A stretch of DNA of 64,000 bases from Zobellella endophytica (GCF_003012775.1 NZ_PXYG01000008.1:1-64000); one strand, 5' to 3'; counted from the first letter of the stretch, positions 20,025-31,554 are shown. The notes: generated by a model not told the origin, from the sequence alone. Translations and numbers: made by a program.

Positions 20025-22040
20025 ATGAAACTCAACCCAGCCCAAGACGACGCCGTGCGTTACATTGCCGGGCCCTGCCTGGTGCTGGCCGGCGCCGGCA
20101 GTGGCAAGACCCGGGTGATCACCAACAAGATCGCCTACCTGGTGCGCCAGTGCGACTACAAGGCGCGGAATATCGCGGCCGTCACCTTCACCAACAAGGC
20201 GGCGCGGGAGATGAAGGAGCGGGTGGCACAGACTCTGGGCAAACACGAGGCCCGGGGGCTGATGGTGTCCACCTTTCATACCCTGGGGCTGGAGATCATC
20301 CGCCGCGAGCACAAGACCCTGGGGCTGAAGGCCGGTTTCTCGCTGTTCGACGACCAGGATCAGCTGGCGCTGATCAAGGAGCTGACCGAGCAGGAGCTGG
20401 ACAACGACAAGGAAAAGATCGCCCGCCTGCTGTCCACCATCTCCAACTGGAAGAACGATCTGGTGCTGCCGGCGCGGGCGGCCCGGCTGGCCACGGATCC
20501 GGAAGCGGTGCTGTTCGCCCAGTGCTACGAGCGCTACCAGCGGCAGATGAAGGCCTACAATGCCCTGGACTTCGACGATCTGATCCTGATGCCGACCCTG
20601 CTGCTCAAGACCAACGCCGAGGTGCGCGCCCACTGGCAGAATAAAATTCGTTACCTGCTGGTGGACGAATACCAGGACACCAACACCAGCCAGTACGAGC
20701 TGGTCAAGCTGATTGCCGGTGAGCGGGCCCGCTTCACCGTGGTGGGGGACGACGATCAGTCCATCTATTCCTGGCGCGGGGCCCGGCCCCAGAACCTGGT
20801 GCTGCTGAAGGAGGACTACCCCAGCCTCAAGGTGATCAAGCTGGAGCAGAACTACCGCTCCCGGGGGCGCATCCTGCAGTGCGCCAACATCCTGATCGCC
20901 AACAACCCCCATGTGTTCGACAAGCGGCTGTTCTCGGAAATGGAATACGAGGCGCCGGTGCGGGTGCTGTTCGCCAAGCACGAAGAGCACGAGGCGGAGC
21001 GGGTGGTGGCCGAGATCATGGGCCACAAGTTCATGAATGGCAGCAAGTTCGGCGACTACGCCATCCTCTACCGGGGCAATCACCAGTCCCGGGTGCTGGA
21101 AAAGGCACTGATGACCAACCGCATTCCCTACAAGATCAGCGGCGGCACCTCCTTCTTTTCCCGCGCCGAGATCAAGGACATCATGGCCTACCTGCGTCTG
21201 CTGGTGAATCCGGATGACGACAACGCCTTCCTGCGGGTGGTGAACACGCCGCGGCGGGAGATCGGGCCCACCACCCTGGAAAAGCTGGGCACCTACGCCA
21301 ATCAGCGGGGAAAAAGCCTGTTTGCCGCCAGTTTCGAGCTGGGCCTGGAGCAGCACCTCGGCGGCCGGGGCCTGGTGGCGGTGCGCGCCTTCAGCGACTG
21401 GCTGGTGCGCCGGGGCGACGAGGCGGCGCGCGGCAACGCGGTGGAAGCGGTGCGCGACATGATCAAGGACATCCACTACGAGGAGTGGCTGTACGAGAGT
21501 TCCCCCAGCCCGCGGGCGGCGGAGATGCGCATGCAGAACGTGTCCACCCTGTTCAAGTGGGTCAGCCAGATGCTGGAAGGCTCGGATCTGGACGATGCCA
21601 TGACCCTGCCCCAGGTGGTCACCCGCCTGACCCTGCGCGACATGATGGAGCGGGGCGAGGAGGAAGACGACGGCGAACAGGTGCAGTTGATGACGCTGCA
21701 CGCCTCCAAGGGCCTGGAGTTTCCCTTCGTGTTCATGGTGGGCATGGAAGAGGGGCTGCTGCCGCACCAGAGCAGCATCGACGAGGACAATATCGAGGAA
21801 GAGCGGCGCCTGGCCTATGTGGGCATTACCCGCGCCCAGCAGGCGCTCACCTTCACCCTGTGCCGGGAGCGGCGGCAGTTCGGTGAAATGGTGCGGCCCG
21901 AGCCGAGTCGCTTTTTGCTTGAGCTGCCCCAGCAGGATCTGGACTGGGAGCACAATCGCAAGCCGCCGAGCGAAGGGGAGCGGATGCAAAAGGGCCTGGC
22001 CGGCGTGGCCAGCCTGAGGGCCATGTTCGATAAAAAATAG
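20025..22040 (+). CDS. rep: Rep, ATP-dependent DNA helicase (UvrD/Rep family)
   Basis: The 671-residue SF1A 3'-5' helicase supports replication fork progress. Walker A GAGSGKT is near residue 24, followed by [36 protein letters not shown], the long 2B region and [24 protein letters not shown]. Length matches E. coli Rep (673). The ATG at 20025 starts the family-conserved [11 protein letters not shown]; the open frame extends further upstream but through the csdA start region. Confidence 0.98.
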   Translation: MKLNPAQDDAVRYIAGPCLVLAGAGSGKTRVITNKIAYLVRQCDYKARNIAAVTFTNKAAREMKERVAQTLGKHEARGLMVSTFHTLGLEIIRREHKTLGLKAGFSLFDDQDQLALIKELTEQELDNDKEKIARLLSTISNWKNDLVLPARAARLATDPEAVLFAQCYERYQRQMKAYNALDFDDLILMPTLLLKTNAEVRAHWQNKIRYLLVDEYQDTNTSQYELVKLIAGERARFTVVGDDDQSIYSWRGARPQNLVLLKEDYPSLKVIKLEQNYRSRGRILQCANILIANNPHVFDKRLFSEMEYEAPVRVLFAKHEEHEAERVVAEIMGHKFMNGSKFGDYAILYRGNHQSRVLEKALMTNRIPYKISGGTSFFSRAEIKDIMAYLRLLVNPDDDNAFLRVVNTPRREIGPTTLEKLGTYANQRGKSLFAASFELGLEQHLGGRGLVAVRAFSDWLVRRGDEAARGNAVEAVRDMIKDIHYEEWLYESSPSPRAAEMRMQNVSTLFKWVSQMLEGSDLDDAMTLPQVVTRLTLRDMMERGEEEDDGEQVQLMTLHASKGLEFPFVFMVGMEEGLLPHQSSIDEDNIEEERRLAYVGITRAQQALTFTLCRERRQFGEMVRPEPSRFLLELPQQDLDWEHNRKPPSEGERMQKGLAGVASLRAMFDKK

Positions 22041-22047
22041 CCACAAA

Positions 22048-22071
22048 AAAAGCCGCAGTGCTGCGGCTTTA
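22048..22071. terminator. bidirectional terminator between rep and cytochrome c5
   Basis: A7 then AGCCGCAG-TG-CTGCGGCT then TTT A gives a GC-rich hairpin flanked by A on one side and T on the other. It is placed to stop both rep and the convergent cytochrome gene. Confidence 0.8.
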
Positions 22072-22088
22072 TCCTGTGCTGACCGACC

Positions 22089-22523
22089 TTAGATGGCGTC
22101 GAGCATATAGTCGACGGCGTTGGCGATTTCTTCGTCGGAGCAGTTGGCACAGGCACCGCGGGGCGGCATGGCATTGAAGCCGTTGAGGGCATGGCTCAGC
22201 AGGGTGTCTCGGCCCTGCTCGGCACGGGGGCCCCAGGCCGCGGTGTCACCCTTGACCGGCGCACCGGCGGCGCCGGTACCATGGCAGGCAGAGCAGGCAG
22301 CGTTGTAGACTTCTTCACCACCGCGCGGAGCGGCGGGTTCGCCACTGTCTCCGGCGGCGGCGGTGTCCACAATGCCTTCCAGATCGGCGGCGGTGTAAAC
22401 GCTGCCCACCGGCTTGGTGCGTTCGGCGATGGCTTCCGGCGACATATCATTGGCGGCGTAGGCCATGCCACTCAGCGAGGCAGCGGCAACACCGGCAAGC
22501 AACAGGTTTCTTAACAGGCTCAC
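22089..22523 (-). CDS. cytochrome c5 family monoheme protein
   Basis: The 144-residue protein has a signal peptide (cleavage near AYA-A, residue 24), one heme site CSACH (77-81), a likely axial Met119 in FNAMPPRG, and a CANC pair (125, 128) expected to form the disulfide typical of c5. It is a periplasmic electron carrier, possibly feeding terminal oxidases or denitrification enzymes. A spacer rich in Ala and Gly (about 54-70) precedes the heme domain. It is convergent with rep. Confidence 0.9.
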   Translation of the reverse strand: MSLLRNLLLAGVAAASLSGMAYAANDMSPEAIAERTKPVGSVYTAADLEGIVDTAAAGDSGEPAAPRGGEEVYNAACSACHGTGAAGAPVKGDTAAWGPRAEQGRDTLLSHALNGFNAMPPRGACANCSDEEIANAVDYMLDAI

Positions 22524-22751
22524 CTTTTTATTCTCCCAGTTGGCTTATTTGTTTTCCGTTAAACCCGCCGAGTATACCCCAAGTGCGAGGGGCATTAAAC
22601 GATCTAACGACAGACTGGCCGGCCGATGGCGCAAGATATTCGAGGTGCCCGCAGCGGGATTTAGCCGACTTCTGAACTTGACCCTTTATGTTATTATGAC
22701 GATTCTCTTGATATGAAAATGGCTGCGAGCATCACGGAGCACAACGCAACA

Positions 22752-23285
22752 ATGAACGATAATAATACGCAGAACGGCAGTCCGGACGGCACCCGGGTCA
22801 TGGATCAAATCGACCGTATCGTCACCCTGTGGCGGCGGGCCCGCCCCGATCTGGTCTTCGACAGCACCGAAGTGATCGGGCGGGTGGTACGCCTCGAGTA
22901 CTTCATCACCCGCCGGGTGCTGCAGGATCTGTCCCGCTACGAGCTGAACGTGGGGGAATTCGACGTCCTGGCGGCACTGCGCCGCCATCCGCCCTATTTC
23001 CAGCTGTCGCCCAACCAGTTGCAGGCCATGGTGCTGATCTCCTCCGGCGCCCTGACCAACCGCATCAACCGGCTCGAAAGCCGGGGGCTGGTCAGCCGGG
23101 CCCAGGCGGACCACGACCGCCGCGGCGTTATCGTCACCCTCACCGACGAAGGCTTCAAGGTGGTGGAAGACGCGGTGAAATATCACCTGGCCGCCGAAGC
23201 CGAGCTGGCCGCGACCCTCACGGCCGAGGAGCGGCAGCAATTCGCCGCCTTGCTGAAGAAAATGCTGCTGGCGATCGAAGACTGA
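22752..23285 (+). CDS. MarR-family transcriptional regulator
   Basis: The protein (177 residues from this start) carries a winged HTH: NVGEFDVLAALRRHPPYFQL, LSPNQLQAMVLISSGALTNR as recognition region and DHDRRGVIVTLTDEG as the wing. It most resembles the group of MarR regulators that read phenolics or oxidants. An in-frame ATG at 22713 is possible, but the ATG at 22752 has CGGAG upstream. The next gene, 215 bases on, is a glutathione S-transferase and may be its target; no effector can be read from the sequence. Confidence 0.85.
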   Translation: MNDNNTQNGSPDGTRVMDQIDRIVTLWRRARPDLVFDSTEVIGRVVRLEYFITRRVLQDLSRYELNVGEFDVLAALRRHPPYFQLSPNQLQAMVLISSGALTNRINRLESRGLVSRAQADHDRRGVIVTLTDEGFKVVEDAVKYHLAAEAELAATLTAEERQQFAALLKKMLLAIED

Positions 23286-23500
23286 GGGCTGCCTCCCCTT
23301 TTTCGCCATTGACTGGGCGTGAGCACCCCGCAACATCGCCTTTTTATGATTTCCTGCTGATAATTAACCGATGTCCTTAACGATGCCGACGGCCGCAGCC
23401 GGCGCCAGCTGGGCGCCGGGCCGGCGATGACGGCCGTCCCCGACACCGACCCATCAGAGACCGGCAAGGTGACCACCGCCTTGCCCAAGGAGGTCATATA

Positions 23501-24121
23501 ATGAAGTTGTATTACAAGCCAGGAGCATGCTCGCTTGCCCCCCATATTGTGCTGGCCTGGCTGGGGTTGCCCTTTGAACTCGTGCTGGCCGACACCCGGG
23601 ACCCGGAATTTCTCAAGATCAACTACATGGCGGCGGTGCCGGTACTGTTCACCGAGGAGATGGGGGCCCTGTACCAGAACAACGCCATACTGCGCTACCT
23701 GTCCCGTTTACCCGAGGGCGAACACCTGGGGCCGGGTACGGATCCGGTGTTGCAATACCAGTGCGACTACTGGCTGAGCTTTCTCAATACCGACGTCTAC
23801 AGCGCCTTCGCGCCCTATTTCGCGCCACAGAAATACACCAGGGATCGCAGCTTTGCCGCCCACGACGCTATCAAGGCGGCGGTGCCGGAGCGGGCCGACA
23901 AGCTGCTGCAGCGAATGGACAACCACCTGGCCAGCCGCACCTGGTACATGGATGAGCACAAGAGCATCATCGATGCCTGCGCCTTCGTGTTCGCCTACTG
24001 GGCCACCCGGATCATGCCCGAGGGCCTCGCCCCCTACTCCCATGTGGCCCGCCACTTCCAGGACATGAGGGAAGATCCCGGGGTGCGCCAGGTGATAGAC
24101 GCGGAAGGCCTGCAGATTTAA
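23501..24121 (+). CDS. glutathione S-transferase (beta-class-like)
   Basis: The 206-residue protein starts MKLYYKPGACSLAPHIVL, with Cys10 at the position of the catalytic Cys of beta-class bacterial GSTs. The thioredoxin-like domain with the cis-Pro segment AAVPVLF is followed by an all-helical C-terminal domain. It would conjugate or reduce electrophiles with glutathione. A strong GGAGG ribosome site precedes it. Its last four bases overlap the convergent exporter gene. Confidence 0.9.
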   Translation: MKLYYKPGACSLAPHIVLAWLGLPFELVLADTRDPEFLKINYMAAVPVLFTEEMGALYQNNAILRYLSRLPEGEHLGPGTDPVLQYQCDYWLSFLNTDVYSAFAPYFAPQKYTRDRSFAAHDAIKAAVPERADKLLQRMDNHLASRTWYMDEHKSIIDACAFVFAYWATRIMPEGLAPYSHVARHFQDMREDPGVRQVIDAEGLQI

Positions 24122-25017
24122 TGACGGGCCACGATTAACGCCGTGCCGATCACGGTGGCCAGGGCGCCCAGCCAGGCGCCACCGGCCGGGCGGCGTTTCA
24201 TGATCAGCCACAGCAGGGGCAGCACCAGCACCGGGCTGACCGAGCTCAGCATGGCCACCATGCCCACCTCACCGTAACGCAGCGCCAGCAGGATCAGCGT
24301 CATCCCCACCCCCATCGCCAGCAAGGCATTGAGCGCCACCATGCCGAATACCGGCCAGTTGATGGCGCGCAGCGGTTTGGCCACCGCCAGGCCGCACCAC
24401 AGCAGGGCCAGGTGGGCGAGGAAGGCGGTGCTCATGCGCACCGCCGAGGCGGAGACCGGATCGATATCGCCCTCCATGGTCGGCTTGACCATCAGGGTGG
24501 CTACCGACTGGCACAGCGCCGACAGCAGCCCCAAGCCGATGCCCGGCCAGGGGCTGCCGTTGTCTTGCTCCCAGGCGTGCTGTTCCCCGCTGCGCTTGCC
24601 GAAGAAGATGGCGGTCATCACCCCGCCCACCAGCAGCAAGCAGCCGAGCAGGGTCGGGCCGGTGACGGTCTCGCCGAATACCAGGTAGCCCAGCAGTGCT
24701 GAAAACAGCGCATGAGTGGCGAACAGCACCCCGGCCCGGCGTGGGCCCAGCCGGTTCATGGCGGCAAAGAGCGCGGTATCGCCGATAAAAATCCCGATCA
24801 GCCCGGAGACGGCCATGATGGTCAGGCTGGCGCGGTCGAGGCTGGCCCAGCCGCCGCTGAGCAGCGCCACCGACCACAGCATCAGGCTGACGCAGAACAT
24901 CCGCCAGCGGGAAAAGGCGAAGGCCCCCAGGTGGCGGGCGGCGCCGGCGGACAGCAGGCTGGCCACCGCCCAGCAGGCGGCCGCCGCCAGGGCGAGAAAA
25001 TCGTAGGAAAAAGCCAT
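24118..25017 (-). CDS. EamA/DMT-family membrane transporter
   Basis: The 299-residue protein has ten hydrophobic segments in two EamA repeats, the drug/metabolite transporter fold. The first repeat contains SRWRMFCVSLMLW and GLIGIFIGDTALFAAMNRLG, the second LHALLFW-type segments ending in IGTALIVARH. Substrate unknown. I start at MAFSYDFLALAAAACWAV, because the upstream in-frame ATG would add a non-hydrophobic 21-residue extension. It is convergent with the GST gene and divergent from sbcD. Confidence 0.88.
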   Translation of the reverse strand: MAFSYDFLALAAAACWAVASLLSAGAARHLGAFAFSRWRMFCVSLMLWSVALLSGGWASLDRASLTIMAVSGLIGIFIGDTALFAAMNRLGPRRAGVLFATHALFSALLGYLVFGETVTGPTLLGCLLLVGGVMTAIFFGKRSGEQHAWEQDNGSPWPGIGLGLLSALCQSVATLMVKPTMEGDIDPVSASAVRMSTAFLAHLALLWCGLAVAKPLRAINWPVFGMVALNALLAMGVGMTLILLALRYGEVGMVAMLSSVSPVLVLPLLWLIMKRRPAGGAWLGALATVIGTALIVARH

Positions 25018-25140
25018 GTTCAGACGGAATATCGGAAGAAAGGCCCAGTCTAGCAAGTTTTCTGCCGTCGCCAAGGGCATTTGCGCCCAACCGGCTTAGC
25101 GGGTTTAATAACGGCTTCGCCGACGACACCAAGAGCACCT

Positions 25141-26358
25141 ATGCGCATACTGCACACCTCCGACTGGCATCTGGGCCAGCATTTCATGGGCAAAACCCGG
25201 CTCGATGAGCACCAGGCTTTCCTGAGCTGGCTGGTGGAGCAGGTACGGCAACAGGAGGTGGCGGCGGTGCTGGTGGCCGGGGATCTGTTCGACACCGGCA
25301 CCCCCCCGAGCTATGCGCGTGAGCTATACAACAGATTCATCGTCGAACTGCAGCAAACCGGCGCCCAACTGGTGATACTGGGCGGCAACCATGATTCGGT
25401 GGCCATGCTCAACGAGTCCCGGGAACTGCTCGGCTGCCTGAACGTGTCGGTGATCCCCGGGGTGCTGGACGCGCCCGGGGACCACCTGCTGGAGCTGCGC
25501 CGGGCCGACGGCGAGCCCGGCGCCCTGCTCTGCGCCGTGCCCTTTCTGCGGTCGCGGGATCTGCTGGAAAGCCGGGCCGGCCAGAGCGGGCAGGACAAGC
25601 AGCAGGCGCTGCAGCAGGCCATCGCCGACCACTATCGTGCCTTGTTCGAGCTGGCCGAAGGGCGACGGGCGCAAATGAATGTCCCCTTGCCAATCATCGC
25701 CACCGGCCACCTCACCACCGTCGGCGCCCGCAGCAGCGACTCGGTGCGGGAGATCTATATCGGCACCCTGGAGGCGTTTCCCGCCTCCGCTTTTCCTCCC
25801 GCCGACTATATCGCCCTGGGCCATATCCACCGGCCCCAAAAGGTGGCGGGGCTGGAGCATGTCCGCTATTGCGGTTCGCCCATTCCCCTGAGCTTCGACG
25901 AAGTGGGCCAGCAGAAGGAAGTGCTGCTGGTGGAGTTCGCGGGCGGTAGCCTGGAACGGATAACCCCGTTGCCGGTACCGGTCTTCCAGCCGCTGGCCCG
26001 GATCGACGGCAGTCTCGATGAACTGGCGGCGTCCATGGCCGAACTGGCAGAAAACGGCAGCGAAACTTCGCCGGTCTGGCTGGAAGTGACGGTCACCGGC
26101 GACGATTACCTGAGCGATCTGCAACCCCGGGTGGAGGCCCTGGCGGAGGGGCTGCCACTGGAGATCCTGCTGGTGCGCCGGCAGCGGCCTCAAAGCGGCA
26201 ACGGGCTGGCGGCGGTCGGGGGCGAGACCCTGAGCGAACTGACCCCGGAGGAGGTGTTCGAGCGGCGGCTGGCGGCGGAGCAACTGGCGTCGGAAGAGGA
26301 AACGGCGCTCGAAGCGCTGCATCGCCAGTTGCTGGCGCAACTGGAGGATCCGGCATGA
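25141..26358 (+). CDS. sbcD: SbcD, nuclease subunit of the SbcCD (Mre11-Rad50) complex
   Basis: The 405-residue Mre11-type phosphoesterase carries the metal-binding motifs DWHLGQ (residue 8 on), GDLFDTG, GGNHDS, GHLTT and GHIHRP. With SbcC it cleaves DNA hairpins and protein-blocked ends. The ATG at 25141 gives the standard [13 protein letters not shown]-terminus. It overlaps sbcC by ATGA. Confidence 0.97.
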   Translation: MRILHTSDWHLGQHFMGKTRLDEHQAFLSWLVEQVRQQEVAAVLVAGDLFDTGTPPSYARELYNRFIVELQQTGAQLVILGGNHDSVAMLNESRELLGCLNVSVIPGVLDAPGDHLLELRRADGEPGALLCAVPFLRSRDLLESRAGQSGQDKQQALQQAIADHYRALFELAEGRRAQMNVPLPIIATGHLTTVGARSSDSVREIYIGTLEAFPASAFPPADYIALGHIHRPQKVAGLEHVRYCGSPIPLSFDEVGQQKEVLLVEFAGGSLERITPLPVPVFQPLARIDGSLDELAASMAELAENGSETSPVWLEVTVTGDDYLSDLQPRVEALAEGLPLEILLVRRQRPQSGNGLAAVGGETLSELTPEEVFERRLAAEQLASEEETALEALHRQLLAQLEDPA

Positions 26359-29300
26359 AGATACTGAGCCTGCGGCTGAAAAACCTGAACTCCCTCAAGG
26401 GGGAGTGGAAAATCGACTTTACCCGGGAGCCCTTCCGGGACAACGGCCTGTTCGCCATCACCGGGCCCACCGGGGCCGGCAAGACCACCTTGCTGGACGC
26501 CATCTGCCTGGCGCTCTACCACCAGACTCCCCGTATGAAGATGGTATCCGCCGGCGGCAACGAGCTGATGACCCGCCATACCGCCGACTGCCTGGCGGAG
26601 GTGGAGTTCGAGGTCAAGGGCGACGGCTTTCGCGCCTTCTGGAGCCAGCGCCGGGCCCGGGACAGGAGTGACGGCAAGCTGCAGGCGCCCAGGGTGGAGC
26701 TGGCCCGGCTCGACGGTACCATTCTTGCCGACAAGGTCGGCGACAAGCTGAAACTCACCGAACAGCTCACCGGGCTGGACTTCGGCCGTTTCACCAAGTC
26801 CATGCTGCTGGCCCAGGGCGGTTTCGCCGCCTTCCTGCACGCGGATGCCAACGAAAGGGCGGAACTGCTGGAGGAACTGACCGGCACCGACATCTACGCC
26901 CGCATTTCCCAGCGGGTGTTCGAGCAGACCCGGGAGCACAAGAGCGTCCTGGTGCAGCAGGAGGCGAGGGCCCAGGGCGTGGCGCTGCTGAGCGACGACG
27001 AACGACGGGACATCGAGCAGGAGCGGGCCAGGGTCGGTACCGAACTGGCCGGGCAGCAAGAGGGCCTGCAGCAAACCCGGACCGAGCTGCAGCGCCGCCG
27101 CCAGTGGGACAGCTGCGAGCAGCAACGGCTGGCCGCGCACCATGAACAGCGGCAGGCGCAGGCGGCACTGGAACAGGCCGCCCCCGAGCGGGTCCGGCTG
27201 CGGGCGAGCGAGCCTGCAGCCCGGCTGCAACCCCGGTGGCAACAGCTGCAGCAGGGCCAGGCCCGGCTGCAAACTCTGAGCGCGCAACTGGAGCAGCGAC
27301 AGGCGGCGCTGGCGGTGCTGACGAAGGAGCGTGAGCAGTGCGGCTGGCAAGGGCTGTCGTTCAGCCGTCAGCATCATCAGGCGCTGCTGCAGCAACAGGG
27401 TGAGCAGGAGCAGGAGCGGCAGCGGCTGGCCCGGGCCATGGCTGCCAATCCGGCCGGCGAACGCCTGGGCGAGCAACTGGCGGGCTGGCGCGCCAGCGTG
27501 GCGCAGCTCGACACGCTGCAGCAGCAGTACCGGGGGCGGCAGACCCGGCAGCAACACAACGGCGAGCAGCGGCAACAGGCCGAGCGCGACGGGCAGCGCC
27601 TAGTGCAACAGCTGACCGAGGCCCGGCAGGCGCAACAGCAGGCGGAGCAGGAATACCGGCAGCAACAGCGGACGCTGGCGCTGCTGCTGGGCGGCGAGGG
27701 CGAAAGCGCCATCAAGACCCGCTTGCAGCAATTACGCCGCGAACAACCCCGCTGGGCCGAGCTGCAACAGGGGGCCGACTGGCTGCATCGGCAGCAGGCT
27801 GAACGGCTGCAGGAGCAGGACAAACTGGCCCGGCTCGAGCCGGAATGGCAACAGGGGGAACAACAGCTGGCGCAGGTGCGCGAACAGTATCGCCAGCTCA
27901 AGGAGCAGGTGCGGGACAAGACGAAACTGCTGGAGCAGGAAGTGCTGATCCGCTCCCTGGAACAGCACCGGGAGCGACTGCGGCCCGGCGAGGCTTGCCC
28001 CCTGTGTGGTAGTGGGACTCATCCGGCAATTGAGGCCTACCGTGGCCTGGACGACAGCACCGCCCATGAGCTGACCCGAAAACAGGCCGAGCTGGAGGTG
28101 CTGGAGCTGCAGGGACAGACCCTGAGTGGTCAGCAGGCGGAGCGCAAGGCGGCCCAGGAGCAGGCCCGGCAGCGGCTGTACAGCCTTGACGAGGCCATCC
28201 GCCGGCAGGCCGCCGAACAGGATGACGGCTTGCAGGCACTGGCGCTCACCGGTGCGGACTGGCGCCAGCAACTGGCCGGGCGAGGCCAGCAGCTGGCGCA
28301 ACTGGAACAACTCGCCGAACAACTGGAGGCGGCCAACGCCGCTCTCAGCCAGGCCGATCAGGCGCAGCAAGCCGCCCGGGCTCATGCCGCCGGCCTCGAG
28401 CACCAGCAGCAACTGCTGGCGCAGCAGCGGCAAAGCCTGCAGCAACAGGCGCGGCAGCTGGATGACGAGGCCCAGGCGGCCCGCCGGCAGATTACCGGGC
28501 TGGAGCAGGAACTGAGCGAAGCCCTGGGCGAGCAGGACCAGCCCCGGCCCGACGACTGGAACGCCTGGTTGCAACAACGGGAGCGGCAATGGCGGCAATG
28601 GCAGAACTGGCAGCAGGCGGGGCACGGCCTGGAGCGGCAACGGCAGCAGCTGGCCGGCGAGTTGCGCGACGCCGAACGGCACTGGCAGCGCTGGCAACAG
28701 GACTGGCAGGCGCTGGGGGGGGCCGAGCGGGAGCCGGTGAGCACCGACGATGCCCTGGCGGCCGCGAGCGAGGCCGAGGTGCGGCTGCAGGCACTGAACG
28801 CCGAGCATCACCGCCAGAACGCGGTGCTGGAGCGGGAACAGCAGCAACGGGCGGAGCTGGAATGCGAGCTGGTCGAGGGGGGCCGGCAATGGCAGCAGGC
28901 CCTGGCCGACAGCCCCTTCGCCGACGAAGCCGCCTTTATTGCCGCCCGGCTCGATGAGGAGGAGCGTGACCGGTTGCAGGCGCGACTCAAGAGCCTGGAG
29001 CAGGGGCTGGAGCGGGCTCTCGCCCGCCTGGAGCAGGCCGAGCAGGCATGGCAGCAACTGGGACCGGCGGCACCCCCGCCGCTGGCAGAGCTGGAGGCCC
29101 TGGAGCAGCAACAACAGGAGGCCACCAATGTCCTGCAGCAGCAGCTGGGCCGGCTCGACGGCCGGCTGGAGCACGACGCGGCACAGCGCGTGCAGCAGCA
29201 GGCTCTGCTGGACGAGATTGAGCAGGGGCGCCTGCAGTTGCGTCACTGGGAGCAGTTGAATGGCCTGATCGGCTCGGCGGACGGCGCCAAGTACCGTCGC

Positions 29301-29756
29301 TTCGCCCAGGGCCTGACCCTGGAGCACCTGGTACACCTGGCCAACCGCCGGCTGGCGCGGCTGCACGGCCGCTACCGGCTGGCCCGCAAGGAAGGCGGCG
29401 AGTTGGAGCTGGCGGTAATCGATACCTGGCAGGCGGATGTGGCCCGGGATACCCAGACCCTGTCCGGCGGCGAGAGCTTCCTGGTCAGCCTGGCGCTGGC
29501 CCTGGCGCTGTCGGATCTGGTCAGCAGCAAGACCCGCATCGACTCCCTCTTCCTCGACGAGGGCTTCGGCACCCTGGATGCCGATACCCTGGAAGTGGCC
29601 CTGGACGCCCTGGATGCCCTCAACGCCAGCGGCAAGATGATCGGCATCATCAGCCATATCGAGGCGTTGAAGGAACGGGTGCCGGTGCAGATCCGGCTGA
29701 GCAAGAGTCAGGGCCTGGGCCTGAGCCGGCTGGCGCCGGAATTCGCGGTGAAATAA
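26355..29756 (+). CDS. sbcC: SbcC, Rad50-like ATPase of SbcCD
   Basis: The 1133-residue SMC-like ATPase has an N-terminal Walker A ([14 protein letters not shown]), very long Gln/Glu/Arg/Leu-rich coiled coils, a zinc-hook CPLCG near the middle, and at the C-terminus the signature [18 protein letters not shown] and Walker [12 protein letters not shown]. It is somewhat longer than E. coli SbcC (1048), the extra being coiled coil. The Gln-rich coding produces long spurious open frames on other strands. Confidence 0.97.
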   Translation: MKILSLRLKNLNSLKGEWKIDFTREPFRDNGLFAITGPTGAGKTTLLDAICLALYHQTPRMKMVSAGGNELMTRHTADCLAEVEFEVKGDGFRAFWSQRRARDRSDGKLQAPRVELARLDGTILADKVGDKLKLTEQLTGLDFGRFTKSMLLAQGGFAAFLHADANERAELLEELTGTDIYARISQRVFEQTREHKSVLVQQEARAQGVALLSDDERRDIEQERARVGTELAGQQEGLQQTRTELQRRRQWDSCEQQRLAAHHEQRQAQAALEQAAPERVRLRASEPAARLQPRWQQLQQGQARLQTLSAQLEQRQAALAVLTKEREQCGWQGLSFSRQHHQALLQQQGEQEQERQRLARAMAANPAGERLGEQLAGWRASVAQLDTLQQQYRGRQTRQQHNGEQRQQAERDGQRLVQQLTEARQAQQQAEQEYRQQQRTLALLLGGEGESAIKTRLQQLRREQPRWAELQQGADWLHRQQAERLQEQDKLARLEPEWQQGEQQLAQVREQYRQLKEQVRDKTKLLEQEVLIRSLEQHRERLRPGEACPLCGSGTHPAIEAYRGLDDSTAHELTRKQAELEVLELQGQTLSGQQAERKAAQEQARQRLYSLDEAIRRQAAEQDDGLQALALTGADWRQQLAGRGQQLAQLEQLAEQLEAANAALSQADQAQQAARAHAAGLEHQQQLLAQQRQSLQQQARQLDDEAQAARRQITGLEQELSEALGEQDQPRPDDWNAWLQQRERQWRQWQNWQQAGHGLERQRQQLAGELRDAERHWQRWQQDWQALGGAEREPVSTDDALAAASEAEVRLQALNAEHHRQNAVLEREQQQRAELECELVEGGRQWQQALADSPFADEAAFIAARLDEEERDRLQARLKSLEQGLERALARLEQAEQAWQQLGPAAPPPLAELEALEQQQQEATNVLQQQLGRLDGRLEHDAAQRVQQQALLDEIEQGRLQLRHWEQLNGLIGSADGAKYRRFAQGLTLEHLVHLANRRLARLHGRYRLARKEGGELELAVIDTWQADVARDTQTLSGGESFLVSLALALALSDLVSSKTRIDSLFLDEGFGTLDADTLEVALDALDALNASGKMIGIISHIEALKERVPVQIRLSKSQGLGLSRLAPEFAVK

Positions 29757-29769
29757 GCTGGCCTTCGAT

Positions 29770-30237
29770 TCAGCGACCGAGCAGAAACTCGGCGTCGATC
29801 TCCACCGCCGAATGGCCGGGCAGGGCGCTGACGCCGACGGCGGAGCGGACATGGGCGCCGCGTTCGCCGAAAATCTCGACCAGCAGGTCCGAGGCGCCGT
29901 TGGCCACCAACGGCTGGGCGCCGAAGTCGGGCGTACTGCTGACGAACACGGTCAGCCTGACGCAGCGGGCAACCCGGTCCAGTTCGCCGCCGCAGGCTGC
30001 CTTCAGTTGGGCCAGCAGGTTCAGGGTGCAGAGGCGGGCGGCGGCCTGTCCTTCTTCGATGGAGAGGGTTCCGCCCACCTGGCCGGCGTAGGCCAGGACG
30101 CCGTTGACCCGGCAGGTTTGTCCGCTCAGCAGCAGGCGATCGCCCAGTGGCAGGAAGGCCTGATAATTTCCGGCGGGAGTGCCGGCCTCGGGCAGGGTGA
30201 TACCCAGTTCGGTGAGCCGGTGTTCTATGGTGTTCAT
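29770..30237 (-). CDS. RidA/YjgF-family enamine-imine deaminase
   Basis: The 155-residue protein belongs to the Rid superfamily, subgroup with 150-155 residues. The substrate-carboxylate Arg is kept (Arg131 in HVRSAVGV) and Glu147 lies in SAVEIDAEF. Rid proteins hydrolyse reactive 2-iminoacids released by PLP enzymes or FAD amino-acid dehydrogenases. It is last in the dctPQM-hydrolase-dehydrogenase unit, 35 bases after the FAD dehydrogenase whose imine product it would clear. It ends 13 bases from sbcC. Confidence 0.88.
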   Translation of the reverse strand: MNTIEHRLTELGITLPEAGTPAGNYQAFLPLGDRLLLSGQTCRVNGVLAYAGQVGGTLSIEEGQAAARLCTLNLLAQLKAACGGELDRVARCVRLTVFVSSTPDFGAQPLVANGASDLLVEIFGERGAHVRSAVGVSALPGHSAVEIDAEFLLGR

Positions 30238-30272
30238 GGGTGTTTTTCTCCGGATGGTGGGGCCGCGCCGGT

Positions 30273-31541
30273 TCAGCGCAGGCCGTGGTCGATAGGGCGC
30301 AGCCCGGTGTCGTCGATGGGAGCGGGATAACCGCCTATCCGGGCCGCCAGCAGCGAGGCCGAACCCATGGCCAGGGTCCAGCCCAGCATGCCGTGGCCCA
30401 GGTTCAGGTAGAGGTTGTCGGCCCCGGCCCGGCCGATGATGGGGGCGCTACTGGGGGTGACCGGGCGGAAACCGGTCCAGCGGTCGAGGATGCGCTCGTA
30501 GTCGCCGGCCTCGGGGAAGCGCTGCCGGCAGATCCGCAGCAGGTGGGCGATGCGCCGCTCGTCCAGCTCCCGATCGTAACCGACGATATCGGCACAGCCG
30601 GCCACCCGCAGCCGGTCGCCGATGCGGGCGAACACCACCTTGTTGTCCACGTCGGTGATACAGACAGCGGGGGCCTGGCCGGTGGCGGGCACCGTGATGC
30701 TGTAACCCTTGATCGGATAAATGGGCAGGCTCAGGCCGATGCCTTGGGCCAGCGCCAGGCTGTCGGGGCCGGTGGCCAGCAGGTAGGCGTCGGCGGTGAG
30801 GGGACCCTGGCTGGTATCCAGCCCGGTGATGCGGTTTCCTTCTTTACGCAGGTGGTGAACCCGGCAGTGATAACGTTCTTCGAACCCTTGCTGCCGACGC
30901 AGTCGGTCCAGCAGGGCGAGGGCGAACTGGCGGCAGTCCCCCACCTCGTCCAGGGGGGAATACACCCCACCGGCCATGGGGCCGGCCAACTGGGCCAGGC
31001 CGGGTTCGAGTGCCAGGCATTGCCGCCAGTCCAGTACCCGTTGCGGGCAGCCCCACTCCCCTTTCAACCGGACCCTCGCGGCGGCCTGGTCCAGGTCCTG
31101 CTGGCTGCCGTAGAGATGCAGCTTGCCCGAAGGCCGGTGCAGGAACTCGACACCGGCCTCGGCCTGGGTGGCGTGCATCATCTCCCGGGAGTGCAGTGAG
31201 AGCCGCAGTATATTGCGGGTGTTGCGTTGCTCCCGGCTCGCCCGGCCCTGCAGCAGGAAGCGACCGCCCCAGTGCAACAGCTGTCTGTCCGCCGACATCC
31301 GTACCCGGAAGGCCGGATCCCGGCCCAGCAGTATGCCGGGCATCTTGGCCACCAGGCCCGGCGAGGCCATGGCATCGGTATAGGAATAACTCAGTTGGGC
31401 GCCGTTGGCGAAACTGGTGCCCAGGGCGGGCTCCTCGCCCGCGTCCAGCAGCATGACCCGGTAGCCGGCCCGGCTGAGCAGGTAGGCCGAGGTGATGCCG
31501 ATGATGCCGGCGCCGATGATGGCAATGGAGTCTGTCTTCAT
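30273..31541 (-). CDS. DadA-like FAD-dependent D-amino-acid/amine dehydrogenase
   Basis: The 422-residue DAO-fold flavoprotein begins MKTDSIAIIGAGIIGITSAY, with the FAD-binding GAGIIG, and shows YPIKGYSITVP and NLYLNLGHGMLGWTLAMGSA typical of the DadA branch. Such enzymes oxidise D-amino acids or N-substituted amino acids to imino acids and pass electrons to the respiratory chain. I start at the ATG at 31541, 13 bases after the hydrolase gene. Substrate cannot be read from the sequence; the neighbouring RidA fits an imine product. Confidence 0.88.
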   Translation of the reverse strand: MKTDSIAIIGAGIIGITSAYLLSRAGYRVMLLDAGEEPALGTSFANGAQLSYSYTDAMASPGLVAKMPGILLGRDPAFRVRMSADRQLLHWGGRFLLQGRASREQRNTRNILRLSLHSREMMHATQAEAGVEFLHRPSGKLHLYGSQQDLDQAAARVRLKGEWGCPQRVLDWRQCLALEPGLAQLAGPMAGGVYSPLDEVGDCRQFALALLDRLRRQQGFEERYHCRVHHLRKEGNRITGLDTSQGPLTADAYLLATGPDSLALAQGIGLSLPIYPIKGYSITVPATGQAPAVCITDVDNKVVFARIGDRLRVAGCADIVGYDRELDERRIAHLLRICRQRFPEAGDYERILDRWTGFRPVTPSSAPIIGRAGADNLYLNLGHGMLGWTLAMGSASLLAARIGGYPAPIDDTGLRPIDHGLR

Positions 31542-31554
31542 GGTAAACCGCGTC

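Noticed and set aside
18261-22046. A very long minus-strand open frame (over 1200 codons) across rep, csdA and csdE
   Set aside because: Only its last 140 codons are a gene (csdE). The rest is His/Gln/Pro-rich antisense of rep and csdA, a GC-rich codon-bias artefact.
27732-29852. A 706-codon minus-strand frame opposite sbcC
   Set aside because: Leu/Gln-rich antisense of coiled-coil coding sequence; no domain, and sbcC is intact.
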